Shown here: positions 52,201 through 59,600 of the stretch, in pieces
How the letters are laid out: every line of letters begins with the position of its first letter
Numbering within the stretch: the stretch's first letter is position 1
IMG/VR virus record: IMGVR_UViG_3300032047_000006
Location: 1-64,000 of that record
Source: a virus
Length of the DNA stretch: 64,000 nucleotides
Strand: one strand, 5' to 3'
Notes under the pieces: generated by a model
Databases searched by the model: none
The model's input: only the letters and a program-made list of their open reading frames with translations
What the model was told of the DNA's origin: nothing
Position numbers and translations under genes: made by a program

Positions 52201-54754
52201 TGTGAGACTCCGTGTGAATGCTAAAAAGAAACTGCTTCCATACGAGGGGTTTTACCCGCAAGACAGAACAGTTCAAATAGCAGAACTTTTTGTTAAAAAG
52301 ATAAAAGATGAAACACCAGGCGAGGAAAAGGCAAATAAAAATCAGTCAATTCAGGCGATAATGCAGCACTTTTTCGCACCAGGGATCCTTTATAATTCAT
52401 TAAAGGCGGGCATTGCTTGCGACTGGGCATCTTTTACTAACGAATCGGGACTGGAGCCGTCCTATTATGGAGACACTATTCAGGCAACTAGCAGTAGTGC
52501 AGAGGTAGAGTTATATTTAGACTCTCCAGCACCATATTGGTATCAGGCTAATATGAGCGAGACTACTATGAACCCTCTCTCTTCGATTCAGATTCCGGCT
52601 CAAACAGCTCCATCTAGAGTATCAACAAGCCCGATACACAACAACAATACTAGCAGTTTGAATAATCTTCTAGGTGCCTCCGCAGTGGATCCTTTGTTTG
52701 CTAGTCCACTTGCTAAACACAAATATGTGTATAATTTCATGATAGCTCAGAATCCCACAAAAAGGTTACCATTTGAGGCAATACTAGATCCAGTAAATTA
52801 TCTAAAGTCTACGACTTCTGAAGAAACTCATTCCATCGGAGCTTATAGCGTAGCGAAAAAGCCAGATCAATATTTTCTCATGACACCTGAGTATTACTCG
52901 TTGTCCGGCTCTTTCAGTATTGATATAGTGAATAATCCTGGTACGGCAGCTTGGCAACAAAATGGTTTAACCAACTATGATAAGTACGTTTACCCTTCTT
53001 TTGACGCAAGCCAAATGACAACTGCTGATTCGAGATATGAAATGGCAATACATAATTTTATGGCAGAGATACCGAGATTTTTCCTAAAGAATAAAACTTT
53101 AAATACTTTTACTTCTGATGAAGAAAAAAACTTTAAGAATATGTCATCTGGAACCACATACTATATGGATGTCGTTGTGGGGAAGACAAAGCAGGGATTC
53201 TCACCAGTCTATAGTCCGTCAGACTCAGGTGCATCTTATTTCGGACCGGCAACCAAGTGGAAGGAAGACTTAGATGGTATATCCGATCTTACTGCGGATC
53301 CCGCTTATGCGCCATATGTCCCTCCTTATTTCTACGGCTCATCGGTAGCGAGAATAAAATTTGTACCACCATTATCAGGAAGCAATAAGTACACTTTGCA
53401 GGATATACTTGATAATTCGACAGTGGAGACGGCTTCTGAAGCTAAGACAACTTTTCAGAGAGAGGCGGGAAATACAGCATTCGAAAATTCACCTTCGTGG
53501 GAATCTATGATGCCGGTTTCATCTAGCATTAATTTATTCTCTACTACAAACAAGAGGCAAGTGGCATTCGCAGCTAACTCAGGCGTCCCACTCACAGTTA
53601 CGGATTCAACAACCTCCGATAGTTCAGTCTGGGCAATATACCCAAGGTTCGAGTGTCCAATTTTGAACTTCTTGTCAGAGGAGAATACCTCAACGAATTC
53701 GAACCTTGAAATATTAAATTTCGACAATACTTTACAGGAAACTACAACCGCCTCAGGTTTTAGCTATTCGGCGTCTTATTTGGATACGACAAATGATGCT
53801 CGCTGGACTAGCGATTACCGTACAGGAGCAGGCTTATGGGCAGGCATCGGAGAGCAACGCCAGGGCGTAGGAGCATTTCTGACAATAAAGGAAAGTTTTG
53901 CAGAAGGTACGGAGAATATAGGTTCTCTAATAGATGTCTGCGGCTTCCAGCCTGAAACAAGACAATTGGGCGTGATTGCTGATGAACGAGAAATAAAAGA
54001 AGCGGTAGTTATGATTCCGTTCTTAGATAAGGCTTTAATTGAAAATAGATCATCAACCTCTGAGAGTGTACCAACAACACCAGCCTCAGAAGTTCCTGTT
54101 ACTATAAAAGTTGACGATAGACATTTTATTAGGGTAGATAGAGCGGAGTATGATGAACAAAAGAGAAGACTTGATGCAGGAATTGATATTGAAAATCCAG
54201 CATACGAACTAAAAGATATTCCAGGCAAGTTAGATCAGAAGTTCATGTCTTCTTCAATTACAAAGATGATAACAGGTATGAGGGAATATAATCTACCCCC
54301 TCGATATGATTTTGAGATGTATGAGCAGGCTCCATTCGCAATGTATTTCTTTGAGTTTACTCACACTCTGGATAAGGAAGATTTACAGAATATTTGGCAG
54401 GGCATGCCTCCCAAGATAGCTAAGAGGATGACACATGATTTCGTCGAGGTTGAGCATGACATTAACGAGCACGAATTATTCGGACACTTGAACGAGGTTC
54501 CAAAAGATATTAGATGGATGGTTTTTAAGGTGAAGAAGAAGGCGGCACAAAATTATTATGAGTTGACTGCCGACTCTACCGACGATACAAAATTTAAATT
54601 CAACTTCGACGTGGGAGAAAAGCCCCCTGAGTATAGTTATAACTATCCATACGATTTTTTCACAATGTTAGAGAGAATACAAGTTGAAGCAAAGCCTGAA
54701 GTAGTTGGAGATCCTGTCCAACAATTCAAGAAAAAGTACAGGGACGATAGATAA
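43229..54754 (+). CDS. giant LamG-containing tail/baseplate protein
   Basis: A 3841-residue protein, 11.5 kb in one frame. Three LamG/concanavalin-like jelly-rolls can be read: about 158-335 (SNLYMAPAIGNTIEFWAKVD), 905-1090 (QFSISAWVYVDD, then WHHVALTYDAS) and 2410-2675 (DPFTMSIWAQPE). A further beta domain near 2775-2902 ends WGIDNVRIQS, as in MAM-like or reelin-like modules. ATG 43229 is preferred (TGATG overlap with the previous stop, AGGGTGG upstream) over TTG 43226. The position after the gp6-like gene matches wedge or periphery proteins such as T4 gp7, but the size and sugar-binding folds suggest receptor binding or a short fibre. The first residues are basic and helical. Confidence 0.82.
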   Translation: MSTKDLFNKNNKILTKSEANKVKKDIESFELVNDISEARTSLRPRVDYSKPENFAKYGSAKKYYEDSFQRIHRTFPYDGSNSEIQKWLNTSTGLDLWIYENIYPRSTGHIKLLNNQSVTAQGGPNKQPGITEGEQHELSKQFPSKQGNSNIWDTSVYRNSNLYMAPAIGNTIEFWAKVDASVNSPFTVFNLISENQVSSLISMTYDPSTGNVTYKYKDDADNGFSSNSVSIPGLISTSWNHIAISFQSVSDKVNVEIYKNGLRIHDVSVGDAMTTVSQSELFLNINGTSNSNNSANGLYIDEFRFWKLRRTEEQIARHWFTNVYGGTNTDDNKYSTETRNVDIGVYYKFNEGIVSDATIDATVLDYSGRISNGTIVNYTETVRSTLSAIDESSHTTESEEKDPIIYPSHPSYISSLDRYSNAGNNYDISNNASVFHTMPAWIIEEDDERGSLKELTQVISSYFDNTHLQIQELTELKKPEYYSATSPEDRASYLVKTGIESSGLTIPDLFTEATALEDILSRNEKSLFEEKLHDIKNTIYQNIYNNLSYIYKSKGTEKAFRNLIRCFGIDDELVRVNLYSDNTDYLLEDTRRVGSTKKNFLDFNSSTRDQAFVETTQDSLNQSSTVSYIKGARTNWKNLSATFETELMFPGYMGTTHPEYAPPTNTVENIASIGVYSSGYTSTELWNLTAIKEDNNPYSKNLKFRLEMEGQTLDTPYFKDVYGNSKWNVAVRVKPKSSLPLGTQASSLEYGIELYCLRTTADTIEEEILVSATVTTSGSYLSSDKYLRLGKVVADTSKSLKVSSTLFWYDYLSNDEIKAHASDSSNYGRLNPTERVYSHLTTLEGIPLTRMDTLALHWDFNNITTSDGSGQALVQDLSEGIPSTSLPLNSKAIQFDGDITAGQTDHVLVSDSDDFSFTSGAGTDTQFSISAWVYVDDIATDNGPFVSKALVQGAGVDITEYIFKHVNGKLRTFLYNPDGTGKRITLDCNSAVLSSQTWHHVALTYDASKNSSGLSFYVDGVEIVATNTNLNSGVYTGMSSTSHPLIIGKTVNDPPTAGQAFEDKMADVCIFSKELSSEEVVELYNSGSVKNMEDHSAYADIISWWKMGDDQDTTGADGIKDYVGTHHGTLTNGATIVDEVNLPTDNLVSGRFGWFTGLISKQVSGLAQSFNSNDNQIINKEYIYSAKHRTPEVINSEDLVHIKRDDEEPFTRDTRPVRHFFSAEKGMYQIINDDIINLFATVKEFNNLIGQPVNRYRMSYKSLRNFNQKYFEKVKNVPSLEKYVEYYKWIDSSIGLMLRDLIPISSNFSSSLRTMVESHVLERNKYWTKFPTLEMSGTPPEGQIRGINELTYNWNLGHAPLPGQPESESCVWIDQRVERTDAIVAHSGVNGLTSVIDTTREMIRGVQARVTKGLARVVERNGINVEETLPILRDNAGAVYEGNTHTTQALSKPYKFVVESVATIHAGANSTTTGDPIAFIRSATKITTGTSGIILTSNAATPTCPSDSILQKDKRSQVITITDSEAGTSSSMTGLRGIYPHYSSSAGSELTNIHGDTYGDDAEIPMQGMFTETHVGGNQHRHTHFTEQTPSDRPEFYLNDAGTLRHPQEVNSDYPAARYTRDEVAKRPVNIRNIKSTTINNTPLGNYQRNYEVVQTSGRTQNNRFFVKNEGVSQNSVNSAFISGTADFTLPDRTQTSSGASIGRTEHVFVERFSAPGDPLTLSRGYLDPFAEEYSVYNSMNFRNLDERLEHHKRLYTHSGLYNGSQGYEDTTNGVPSIHKINRNSYYHPRLTHNSESGSYFCEFDHDNAYISHQIPRSDMQYAFAHGSVDKTAYEGTEVLNCDGVTTPARFSGYYDDVVVMKGDELHDAPYSDYQAAGWRFIRNGEKAEVARTRRQNTISVLDRAPATVFRAHTTSSHIEPAVVWHKPLRHDVTTSGEVIAQIDEDNFRNTDSRLNDRQLRFAFALGNKRITHTYSNNLEIFSNPNLMSKLDLKKSQVQYLDEILEEIRRGDTLYQKITMTELIYPKRRNVGLAKTRDRKMFDSYKVFWRDKFFDRVKKKNIDTTKLGFKISDDFRKMFQQQYSVDSMDNFFYKQEQGGTETTFQTIGDLQSVGEQRHRYMITRSDVAPLNSYAGSRTGLEGFSTVSGAANPPLYPSEVVQNKAPIPSIQLYYSSHSFAKKQSQGWLNRKPKLSQAPTYDNYYDFSEDNKLAGQNYGIVSEFRASEHMDKYIFENGGDFTVKNYNFLTLDGASHDGTTHTRTSGLSDTETAVFYSISPNNKSLEVTSYPTSTSDNSISANRVVNNSPAFSEFNKIFTPSTVQVPSTFDISNSINTEIEIIQDPSAIIPVSPMITGKSAAGIFNRVNTDNDFLVIEVDNFSSSAEAPIADDTEIKLISSADTDSDGLPNGYVSDPFTMSIWAQPEASNQVGDFDGIFSMGRKLGNGSVSESINLLSRYTLANAQSGYGNLGLTFVASTSNTDGFTTFESAPGEADEVGNTCAYTFFKADGSPATLIDEQFNHVVLQIIPPALRVATTQHLIRIWLNGEQLYGVPVLELLSSRWATRQGPAIQKELNAYNPCPIGRNTASSGDEHPWLLDYDHHTNGDSGIYGITFINRVILGNANFHDSIDAVDNFPTPGTFDKKFHGLLDEFNIFRGILNRESIKQLYGEGKPSNTAEQVSEFSGNTLVNSVDTGEFSFLPPLVKHDYTNTPHHDPNDNLAATIQNRFLDYYNTNTDDQNGPKIVKYTSGFGLIISQIGLVGTKTPHNSVVDPPGSAGNYYRWVELEESFEEDISVAYSIYAGDAASPWADLSDTPANSEVLRLQYKLDDGNWTTSSTYSVQDISNPINTQVAKISDISVGQTPDNKVKLRWISESSNVVGDSHWGIDNVRIQSISEGVIVLDSTPTFAPIIEGTLFKENWTVAMQQSHSDEASLPVWHRIGIPSYDNIEGKCESWDDEFFNSYVHTNHIPFIEEVTHKQSSLGVCNTTQRVRLRVNAKKKLLPYEGFYPQDRTVQIAELFVKKIKDETPGEEKANKNQSIQAIMQHFFAPGILYNSLKAGIACDWASFTNESGLEPSYYGDTIQATSSSAEVELYLDSPAPYWYQANMSETTMNPLSSIQIPAQTAPSRVSTSPIHNNNTSSLNNLLGASAVDPLFASPLAKHKYVYNFMIAQNPTKRLPFEAILDPVNYLKSTTSEETHSIGAYSVAKKPDQYFLMTPEYYSLSGSFSIDIVNNPGTAAWQQNGLTNYDKYVYPSFDASQMTTADSRYEMAIHNFMAEIPRFFLKNKTLNTFTSDEEKNFKNMSSGTTYYMDVVVGKTKQGFSPVYSPSDSGASYFGPATKWKEDLDGISDLTADPAYAPYVPPYFYGSSVARIKFVPPLSGSNKYTLQDILDNSTVETASEAKTTFQREAGNTAFENSPSWESMMPVSSSINLFSTTNKRQVAFAANSGVPLTVTDSTTSDSSVWAIYPRFECPILNFLSEENTSTNSNLEILNFDNTLQETTTASGFSYSASYLDTTNDARWTSDYRTGAGLWAGIGEQRQGVGAFLTIKESFAEGTENIGSLIDVCGFQPETRQLGVIADEREIKEAVVMIPFLDKALIENRSSTSESVPTTPASEVPVTIKVDDRHFIRVDRAEYDEQKRRLDAGIDIENPAYELKDIPGKLDQKFMSSSITKMITGMREYNLPPRYDFEMYEQAPFAMYFFEFTHTLDKEDLQNIWQGMPPKIAKRMTHDFVEVEHDINEHELFGHLNEVPKDIRWMVFKVKKKAAQNYYELTADSTDDTKFKFNFDVGEKPPEYSYNYPYDFFTMLERIQVEAKPEVVGDPVQQFKKKYRDDR

Positions 54755-54756
54755 TT

Positions 54757-55779
54757 ATGTCATTTAAAGATAAGAAAGAAGAAGTATTAGAGATAGAGAT
54801 GACATCCTTTGGAAAGAGTCTACTCTCAAAGGGCAAGTTCAAGCCTGCGTTTTATGCATTCTTCGATGACGATATTATGTATGATATAGAATATTCGGCA
54901 GATACCGAGAGTCAAAACGAAACACAGGGCAGAATATTAGAGAAAACTCCGTCACTTGCAGTTCAAACATCTTTTCACAGTATTGAAGACGAGGTAGCAG
55001 AGCAGGTTGAGTTAGCTCGAAAAAACGGAACGAAAACTATGTCTCAAAACACGGCAGAACGAGAATATGCTCTCCCTATGCCATTGGGAAAATCTCAAGT
55101 TTCCTCAAATAGTGTGCCATCGTGGGACATAACGTCATATGGGGTGAATTTTTCAAGTAAAGAGAGGGTTCTTCAAGGTGCTCATCCAAATTTGAAGATA
55201 CCACAATTGGATATAGAAGATATAAAATATTATACATCAATTATACAAGAAGACGAAATAAGAGTGGAGTCTGAAACTGGATATAAACCAGGCGACGCCC
55301 ACGCTGGACACGCATTCCCTGCTAGTGGATTTAATGAAATATTTGACGACGGCAGGGCAATTCAAATCGACGAGAACTATCTTATTTTGGAGATAGACGA
55401 GTTAAATACCGAACCCTTGAGAGAAAATTACGACATAGAAGTGTTCATCGTGGAAGAAGACGATTCTGTGGAAAAATTAATTCCCCTCTCCTTCAAGAAA
55501 GAGCATAGCAATATTGTTAACGGAATATACACAGAAGATCAAAGCCCTCAAGATTCTGAATATAAAGAGTTGGACGAAACCTGCGCCGAATATTACTTTA
55601 ATGTGTATGTGGACGAAGAAATAAATAAAGACTTGCTGTGTAAGCTTGGATATAGAACAGATTTTAGCAAGAGAGGTGCAATCCGTGTCACCTGCTCGGA
55701 CGAGAAAGATGCATCTCAAATGGATAGAGTTTACGATCCATTTGGAGAGCCCACAGGACCGTATGGAGATGAATGCTAA
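54757..55779 (+). CDS. conserved structural protein, N terminus related to the 61975 protein
   Basis: A 340-residue protein. The opening (EIEMTSFGKSLLSKGKFKP then FFDDDIMYD) shares the pattern of an LT..G...L.KG....F..DD.I.Y with the 61975 gene product, so the two seem to have the same N-terminal domain. The remainder is acidic, with PAAxGF-like and EVFIVEEDD strands. It follows the giant gene by 2 bases and overlaps the next gene by a TAATG. A structural tail adaptor is inferred. Confidence 0.7.
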   Translation: MSFKDKKEEVLEIEMTSFGKSLLSKGKFKPAFYAFFDDDIMYDIEYSADTESQNETQGRILEKTPSLAVQTSFHSIEDEVAEQVELARKNGTKTMSQNTAEREYALPMPLGKSQVSSNSVPSWDITSYGVNFSSKERVLQGAHPNLKIPQLDIEDIKYYTSIIQEDEIRVESETGYKPGDAHAGHAFPASGFNEIFDDGRAIQIDENYLILEIDELNTEPLRENYDIEVFIVEEDDSVEKLIPLSFKKEHSNIVNGIYTEDQSPQDSEYKELDETCAEYYFNVYVDEEINKDLLCKLGYRTDFSKRGAIRVTCSDEKDASQMDRVYDPFGEPTGPYGDEC

Positions 55780-58700
55780 TGGCGCTTACTGAAAAAGAAA
55801 TTTTAGACTCAATCGTTCCCAATATCGAGATAGACAAGATAACATTGGAGTCACCAAAGGATGAAGATTCAGATGGGCTCTTGGTTACTGCAAGTTTTGT
55901 AGTATACGATGTTGTTGATAAAGACGATATAAGCATGTTCTTTGCAGCAGAAGAGTTCGAGAAATACACCAATATTAATATCGAGCGATCATTTGGGCAC
56001 CACATGCTCAGTCGGAAGCGAAACCACACATCGAGCCTAAGTGAAGTTTTTACAGAAGAGAACCATTATGAGACAACTCCCTTATCAGATGGGAGAACGT
56101 TGAAGAAGTTCAAGTTCACAAGAATATTTAACTTCGATAAAGCCCCACTAGAACTAGTCATAACGGCACGCTCATATATAAATACGGCACAGATAGAGGA
56201 AGATATGGGCTTGACACCCGATACATTCAAGCTCCCACTGTCGGCATCTATAAAAGAAGAAAAACAAGTTGTGTTGAAAAAAGGGCAGGTAATTTCAACT
56301 ACCACTTCCTATATTTACTATGACGCAAATGGCAGAGAAATAAAGTGGAATGGCACTCGCCACGAGATGCTCGACACCCAGGGCAATGTAATAGGTTATA
56401 TGACAGGGGCAAATCACACAGAAGAATCATTTGACTTGCAAGAAAAGGTGGAAAGAAACGACAAAATTCAAGACTTTAGGGCGAGAGGCTCTTTGTCAAG
56501 GTTTGAATTTGATAGCTCTAGCCTGATGACTGAATTATCAAATATCGAACACCAAGCTTTACGCCGTGTATCTGAATTAGAAGCTGAATCAAATAATGTC
56601 ACGACAGAGTTGTGGACAACAAGAGGTATATCAGGAGATGCCAGGTTTATGATGGCTCTAGACATAAAAGAATTGATAAGAAAGAAAAGCGAATACCGCC
56701 GCTACCACGATTCTTTTAGTCCCGAAGTCTTTGATCAGCTCGCTTCCAGCGCCGAAGTTAGATATGTGAAGGTGCGAAGAAAGAGGGTAAAGACAACGAG
56801 GACTCCGTCAGGGATTCTAGTTTCAGATTTTTCAGATAGATCCGAAGATAAAATAATTGTGGAAACTTTTAAAAAACCCAATCAACCTTTCCAGGAAATA
56901 AGAAATGAATCCGCAGGAATAAAACAGGTGGACATAGAACAAGATGATTTAGTTTTTCTAACAGGCACAGACTTTGAAATGTCAGAGATCACTGACGGGT
57001 TATATTCCTATGGCTACGAGATTAGCGTAATTGATCCAACAAAGAGTTATATTGAGAACGAAATAATTGAGCTTCAAAGTTATCTAAGTGTGCTGGAATC
57101 TTTTTATGAAAAATCCATCTCTCCAAGAAACTACGACAGAATGACAAACAGGTATACAAATAAGTATTCGAGAGAAATGCAAGGTATGATGCATGTACAG
57201 TTCGATGGTGATGAACTAAGAACAGAAGAGTTCATGAAGGCTTCAGCTATCAAGTATTTAACAGTATTCCGCATGTTCGCAAGTGAATATTTTAAAAACC
57301 CTTCAGCAGCTTGGTCGCTTTCCTCAGGACTATTGGGTATAGCAAGATCAACAACGACATCTCCAGAACCAGTTCAATTCCTCATAGATATTTATAATTC
57401 TCTCATTAATCGCTTGTCATCGATTGTAGGACTAAAAAGGAGCACTATCGCAGGCACAGAGAGAGATTCATCGACATATAGTTTTAAATCATCTATGGAG
57501 CTTGAGTTGACGTCTTCAAGATTTTACGAAGAGCTAGACTCACTATTTGACTCGAACGTTCCAAAGAGAAGCGGAGTAGATTATCTTCACGATCCAAGTA
57601 TTGAATTTGAAGAAGCGAGAGAATTGTCCCAAGAATCACAAACGATCGGACTTAGAGATATATCAGGAGCCCAGTGGGAGCCACGGCAGAGAGCCGAGAT
57701 AAGTAGATTCTTTTCGTCAGCCACCCCGGAGATAAGAATTCCATATATTGCAACTGAGAATAACCCCTTGCCCTTTTCTATGTCAGCAGCAGGCACTGAA
57801 GTATTGACACCAACAGTTTTTTTACAAAACTCAAACGTCCTTCAGAACAATGTAGAGTCACCAGTAATGACTGAGAGAATAACCGAGGTATATGCCCAAG
57901 CAATGGATCATGTTTCAGGCATGAGATTGCCAGGAGAACAGGTACCACCGCTACGGGCATCATCTTCTCCATCAACACCATCATTTGCAAATTTGTTCTC
58001 CACATTCAATGTGACGTTTGACAACACGCACCAACTCACATCAATATTGGAGCAAAATCCGATATCAGCATCCCTTGAGAAAGTATTCGAATCTTGCCTG
58101 ACAAAGCAACTCCTCGATGAGATAGATCCTTTGCATGGGTGGGAGAAAGATTCAGAAACGGGAGAGAGATTAACTACGCCAGAGCCTGATAGAGAAGTTG
58201 CCATAGATTTCGATATATCCCGCCATGCCTTCAGGAGAATTAGAACTAGCCTATTTAATCAATCAAACGCCCGAAGAGCCGGTATGCCATTGCCCCCCAT
58301 GCCCCACATCCGTCCTGATCTTGAAGATCCAGGTTATATGAGAAGCCCCTTCGAAAGATTTAATCTTGCCCCCGAGTCCGCACAAAACTCTTATATTTCA
58401 GACGTCCCTGCCGCTCAACAGCAAGAGTACTTTCAATCATTGCCTACTCAAATAAAAGCTATATTTGCAGCAACATTGCCAAATCAACAGGAATCAGTCG
58501 TTAAGAGTTTTAGATTCCTTGAGAACAACAACACCTCGGGGCACTATGAAGTTAATCTTGGGTTTATGGCAAGTATTGAATATCTATCCTCTTTCGATCG
58601 CATTAGTTCGAAAAAATCAAACCTCTTTTCTGGACAAGCTAATACCAGTCCAAGAAAGCCGAATCTCAAAAAGCCAAGATGGAGTCCGCTGACTATAGAC

Positions 58701-59543
58701 GCCTATGCTGAAAATAGGGAAAAGAAGCTTATATGTAGAATAAAGAGGGCACATTACGAAGATCTAGGAATAAGAACCAGCGACTTCGGCATACCTATTT
58801 ATAATGAATATTTTTTGATAACCCCTCCAAGAAATTATAGATTACCTGAATCAGCATACCGCAGCGTCGCAACGTCACGAAGACAGCAGCAGACGGAGGA
58901 TAGAATACTTGCAGAATCACTATCGAGGATAGATACAGAGCAAGAGGTGACACAAGAGAGAGCTAGGATTCATAGAGAACTGGCACGCCTACGCTCGTTA
59001 CTGCTTGAGCTTAAATCAGACAGAGAAAGATTTATCATACAGAGGGATCAAGCATCAAATTATTTATCCATTCTTCGCCAGAATGTAACGAGCTTTGAAA
59101 ACAGAAGGGAGATAAGCAGGACAGAGACGGAGCTTGAAAATTTTAAAACATTGATTGCAAATATTGAACCAGACATTGAAGAGACGGAAGATATGATTAA
59201 TGCAATTGAAAGCTCCTTATCAGAAGCTACACTGACATCTATTGAAACCTTAGAGGAGTTGTCAGAGCCAGTTCGGGAGCTACAGTCAGAGCGCCAGCGA
59301 TTGAGAGAAGAGATTGACAGCGAATCGAGAAGCATAGCTCGTCTTGAGGATTTAAGACGTGAAATATTTAATGATCCAGGTAGTCATGTGCGGAGAGACA
59401 CCACTTTAAGACTGACAGACGATGCTCAATTTCAATATGATTATCACTATTCTGAGATCCGCCGCATCACCGACGAAGAGATTGTTCCCCGTCAACGCCG
59501 GGTTTTGGAGATAAGCAGGATACTTGATGATGGAATGGCATGA
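55779..59543 (+). CDS. large structural protein with C-terminal coiled coil
   Basis: A 1254-residue protein. ATG 55779 is preferred over the ATG 55773 six bases upstream, because GGAG is about 10 bases away and the TAATG overlap is usual in this region. The N-terminal domain has alternating beta strands; the middle has Arg-rich and Ser-rich parts. Residues about 1030-1220 are a long coiled coil (RARIHRELARLRSLLLEL and on). It lies between two structural genes and is presumably part of the tail or its fibres. Confidence 0.72.
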   Translation: MALTEKEILDSIVPNIEIDKITLESPKDEDSDGLLVTASFVVYDVVDKDDISMFFAAEEFEKYTNINIERSFGHHMLSRKRNHTSSLSEVFTEENHYETTPLSDGRTLKKFKFTRIFNFDKAPLELVITARSYINTAQIEEDMGLTPDTFKLPLSASIKEEKQVVLKKGQVISTTTSYIYYDANGREIKWNGTRHEMLDTQGNVIGYMTGANHTEESFDLQEKVERNDKIQDFRARGSLSRFEFDSSSLMTELSNIEHQALRRVSELEAESNNVTTELWTTRGISGDARFMMALDIKELIRKKSEYRRYHDSFSPEVFDQLASSAEVRYVKVRRKRVKTTRTPSGILVSDFSDRSEDKIIVETFKKPNQPFQEIRNESAGIKQVDIEQDDLVFLTGTDFEMSEITDGLYSYGYEISVIDPTKSYIENEIIELQSYLSVLESFYEKSISPRNYDRMTNRYTNKYSREMQGMMHVQFDGDELRTEEFMKASAIKYLTVFRMFASEYFKNPSAAWSLSSGLLGIARSTTTSPEPVQFLIDIYNSLINRLSSIVGLKRSTIAGTERDSSTYSFKSSMELELTSSRFYEELDSLFDSNVPKRSGVDYLHDPSIEFEEARELSQESQTIGLRDISGAQWEPRQRAEISRFFSSATPEIRIPYIATENNPLPFSMSAAGTEVLTPTVFLQNSNVLQNNVESPVMTERITEVYAQAMDHVSGMRLPGEQVPPLRASSSPSTPSFANLFSTFNVTFDNTHQLTSILEQNPISASLEKVFESCLTKQLLDEIDPLHGWEKDSETGERLTTPEPDREVAIDFDISRHAFRRIRTSLFNQSNARRAGMPLPPMPHIRPDLEDPGYMRSPFERFNLAPESAQNSYISDVPAAQQQEYFQSLPTQIKAIFAATLPNQQESVVKSFRFLENNNTSGHYEVNLGFMASIEYLSSFDRISSKKSNLFSGQANTSPRKPNLKKPRWSPLTIDAYAENREKKLICRIKRAHYEDLGIRTSDFGIPIYNEYFLITPPRNYRLPESAYRSVATSRRQQQTEDRILAESLSRIDTEQEVTQERARIHRELARLRSLLLELKSDRERFIIQRDQASNYLSILRQNVTSFENRREISRTETELENFKTLIANIEPDIEETEDMINAIESSLSEATLTSIETLEELSEPVRELQSERQRLREEIDSESRSIARLEDLRREIFNDPGSHVRRDTTLRLTDDAQFQYDYHYSEIRRITDEEIVPRQRRVLEISRILDDGMA

Positions 59544-59562
59544 GTCTATAATTTTCTTGAAC

Positions 59563-59571
59563 CTATTTATA
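59563..59571 (+). promoter_or_regulatory. late-promoter-like motif CTATTTATA
   Basis: CTATTTATA ends 29 bases before the ATG at 59601, between two structural genes. Confidence 0.55.
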
Positions 59572-59600
59572 CTTAAAGAATCATCACGGATAAAGGTAAT

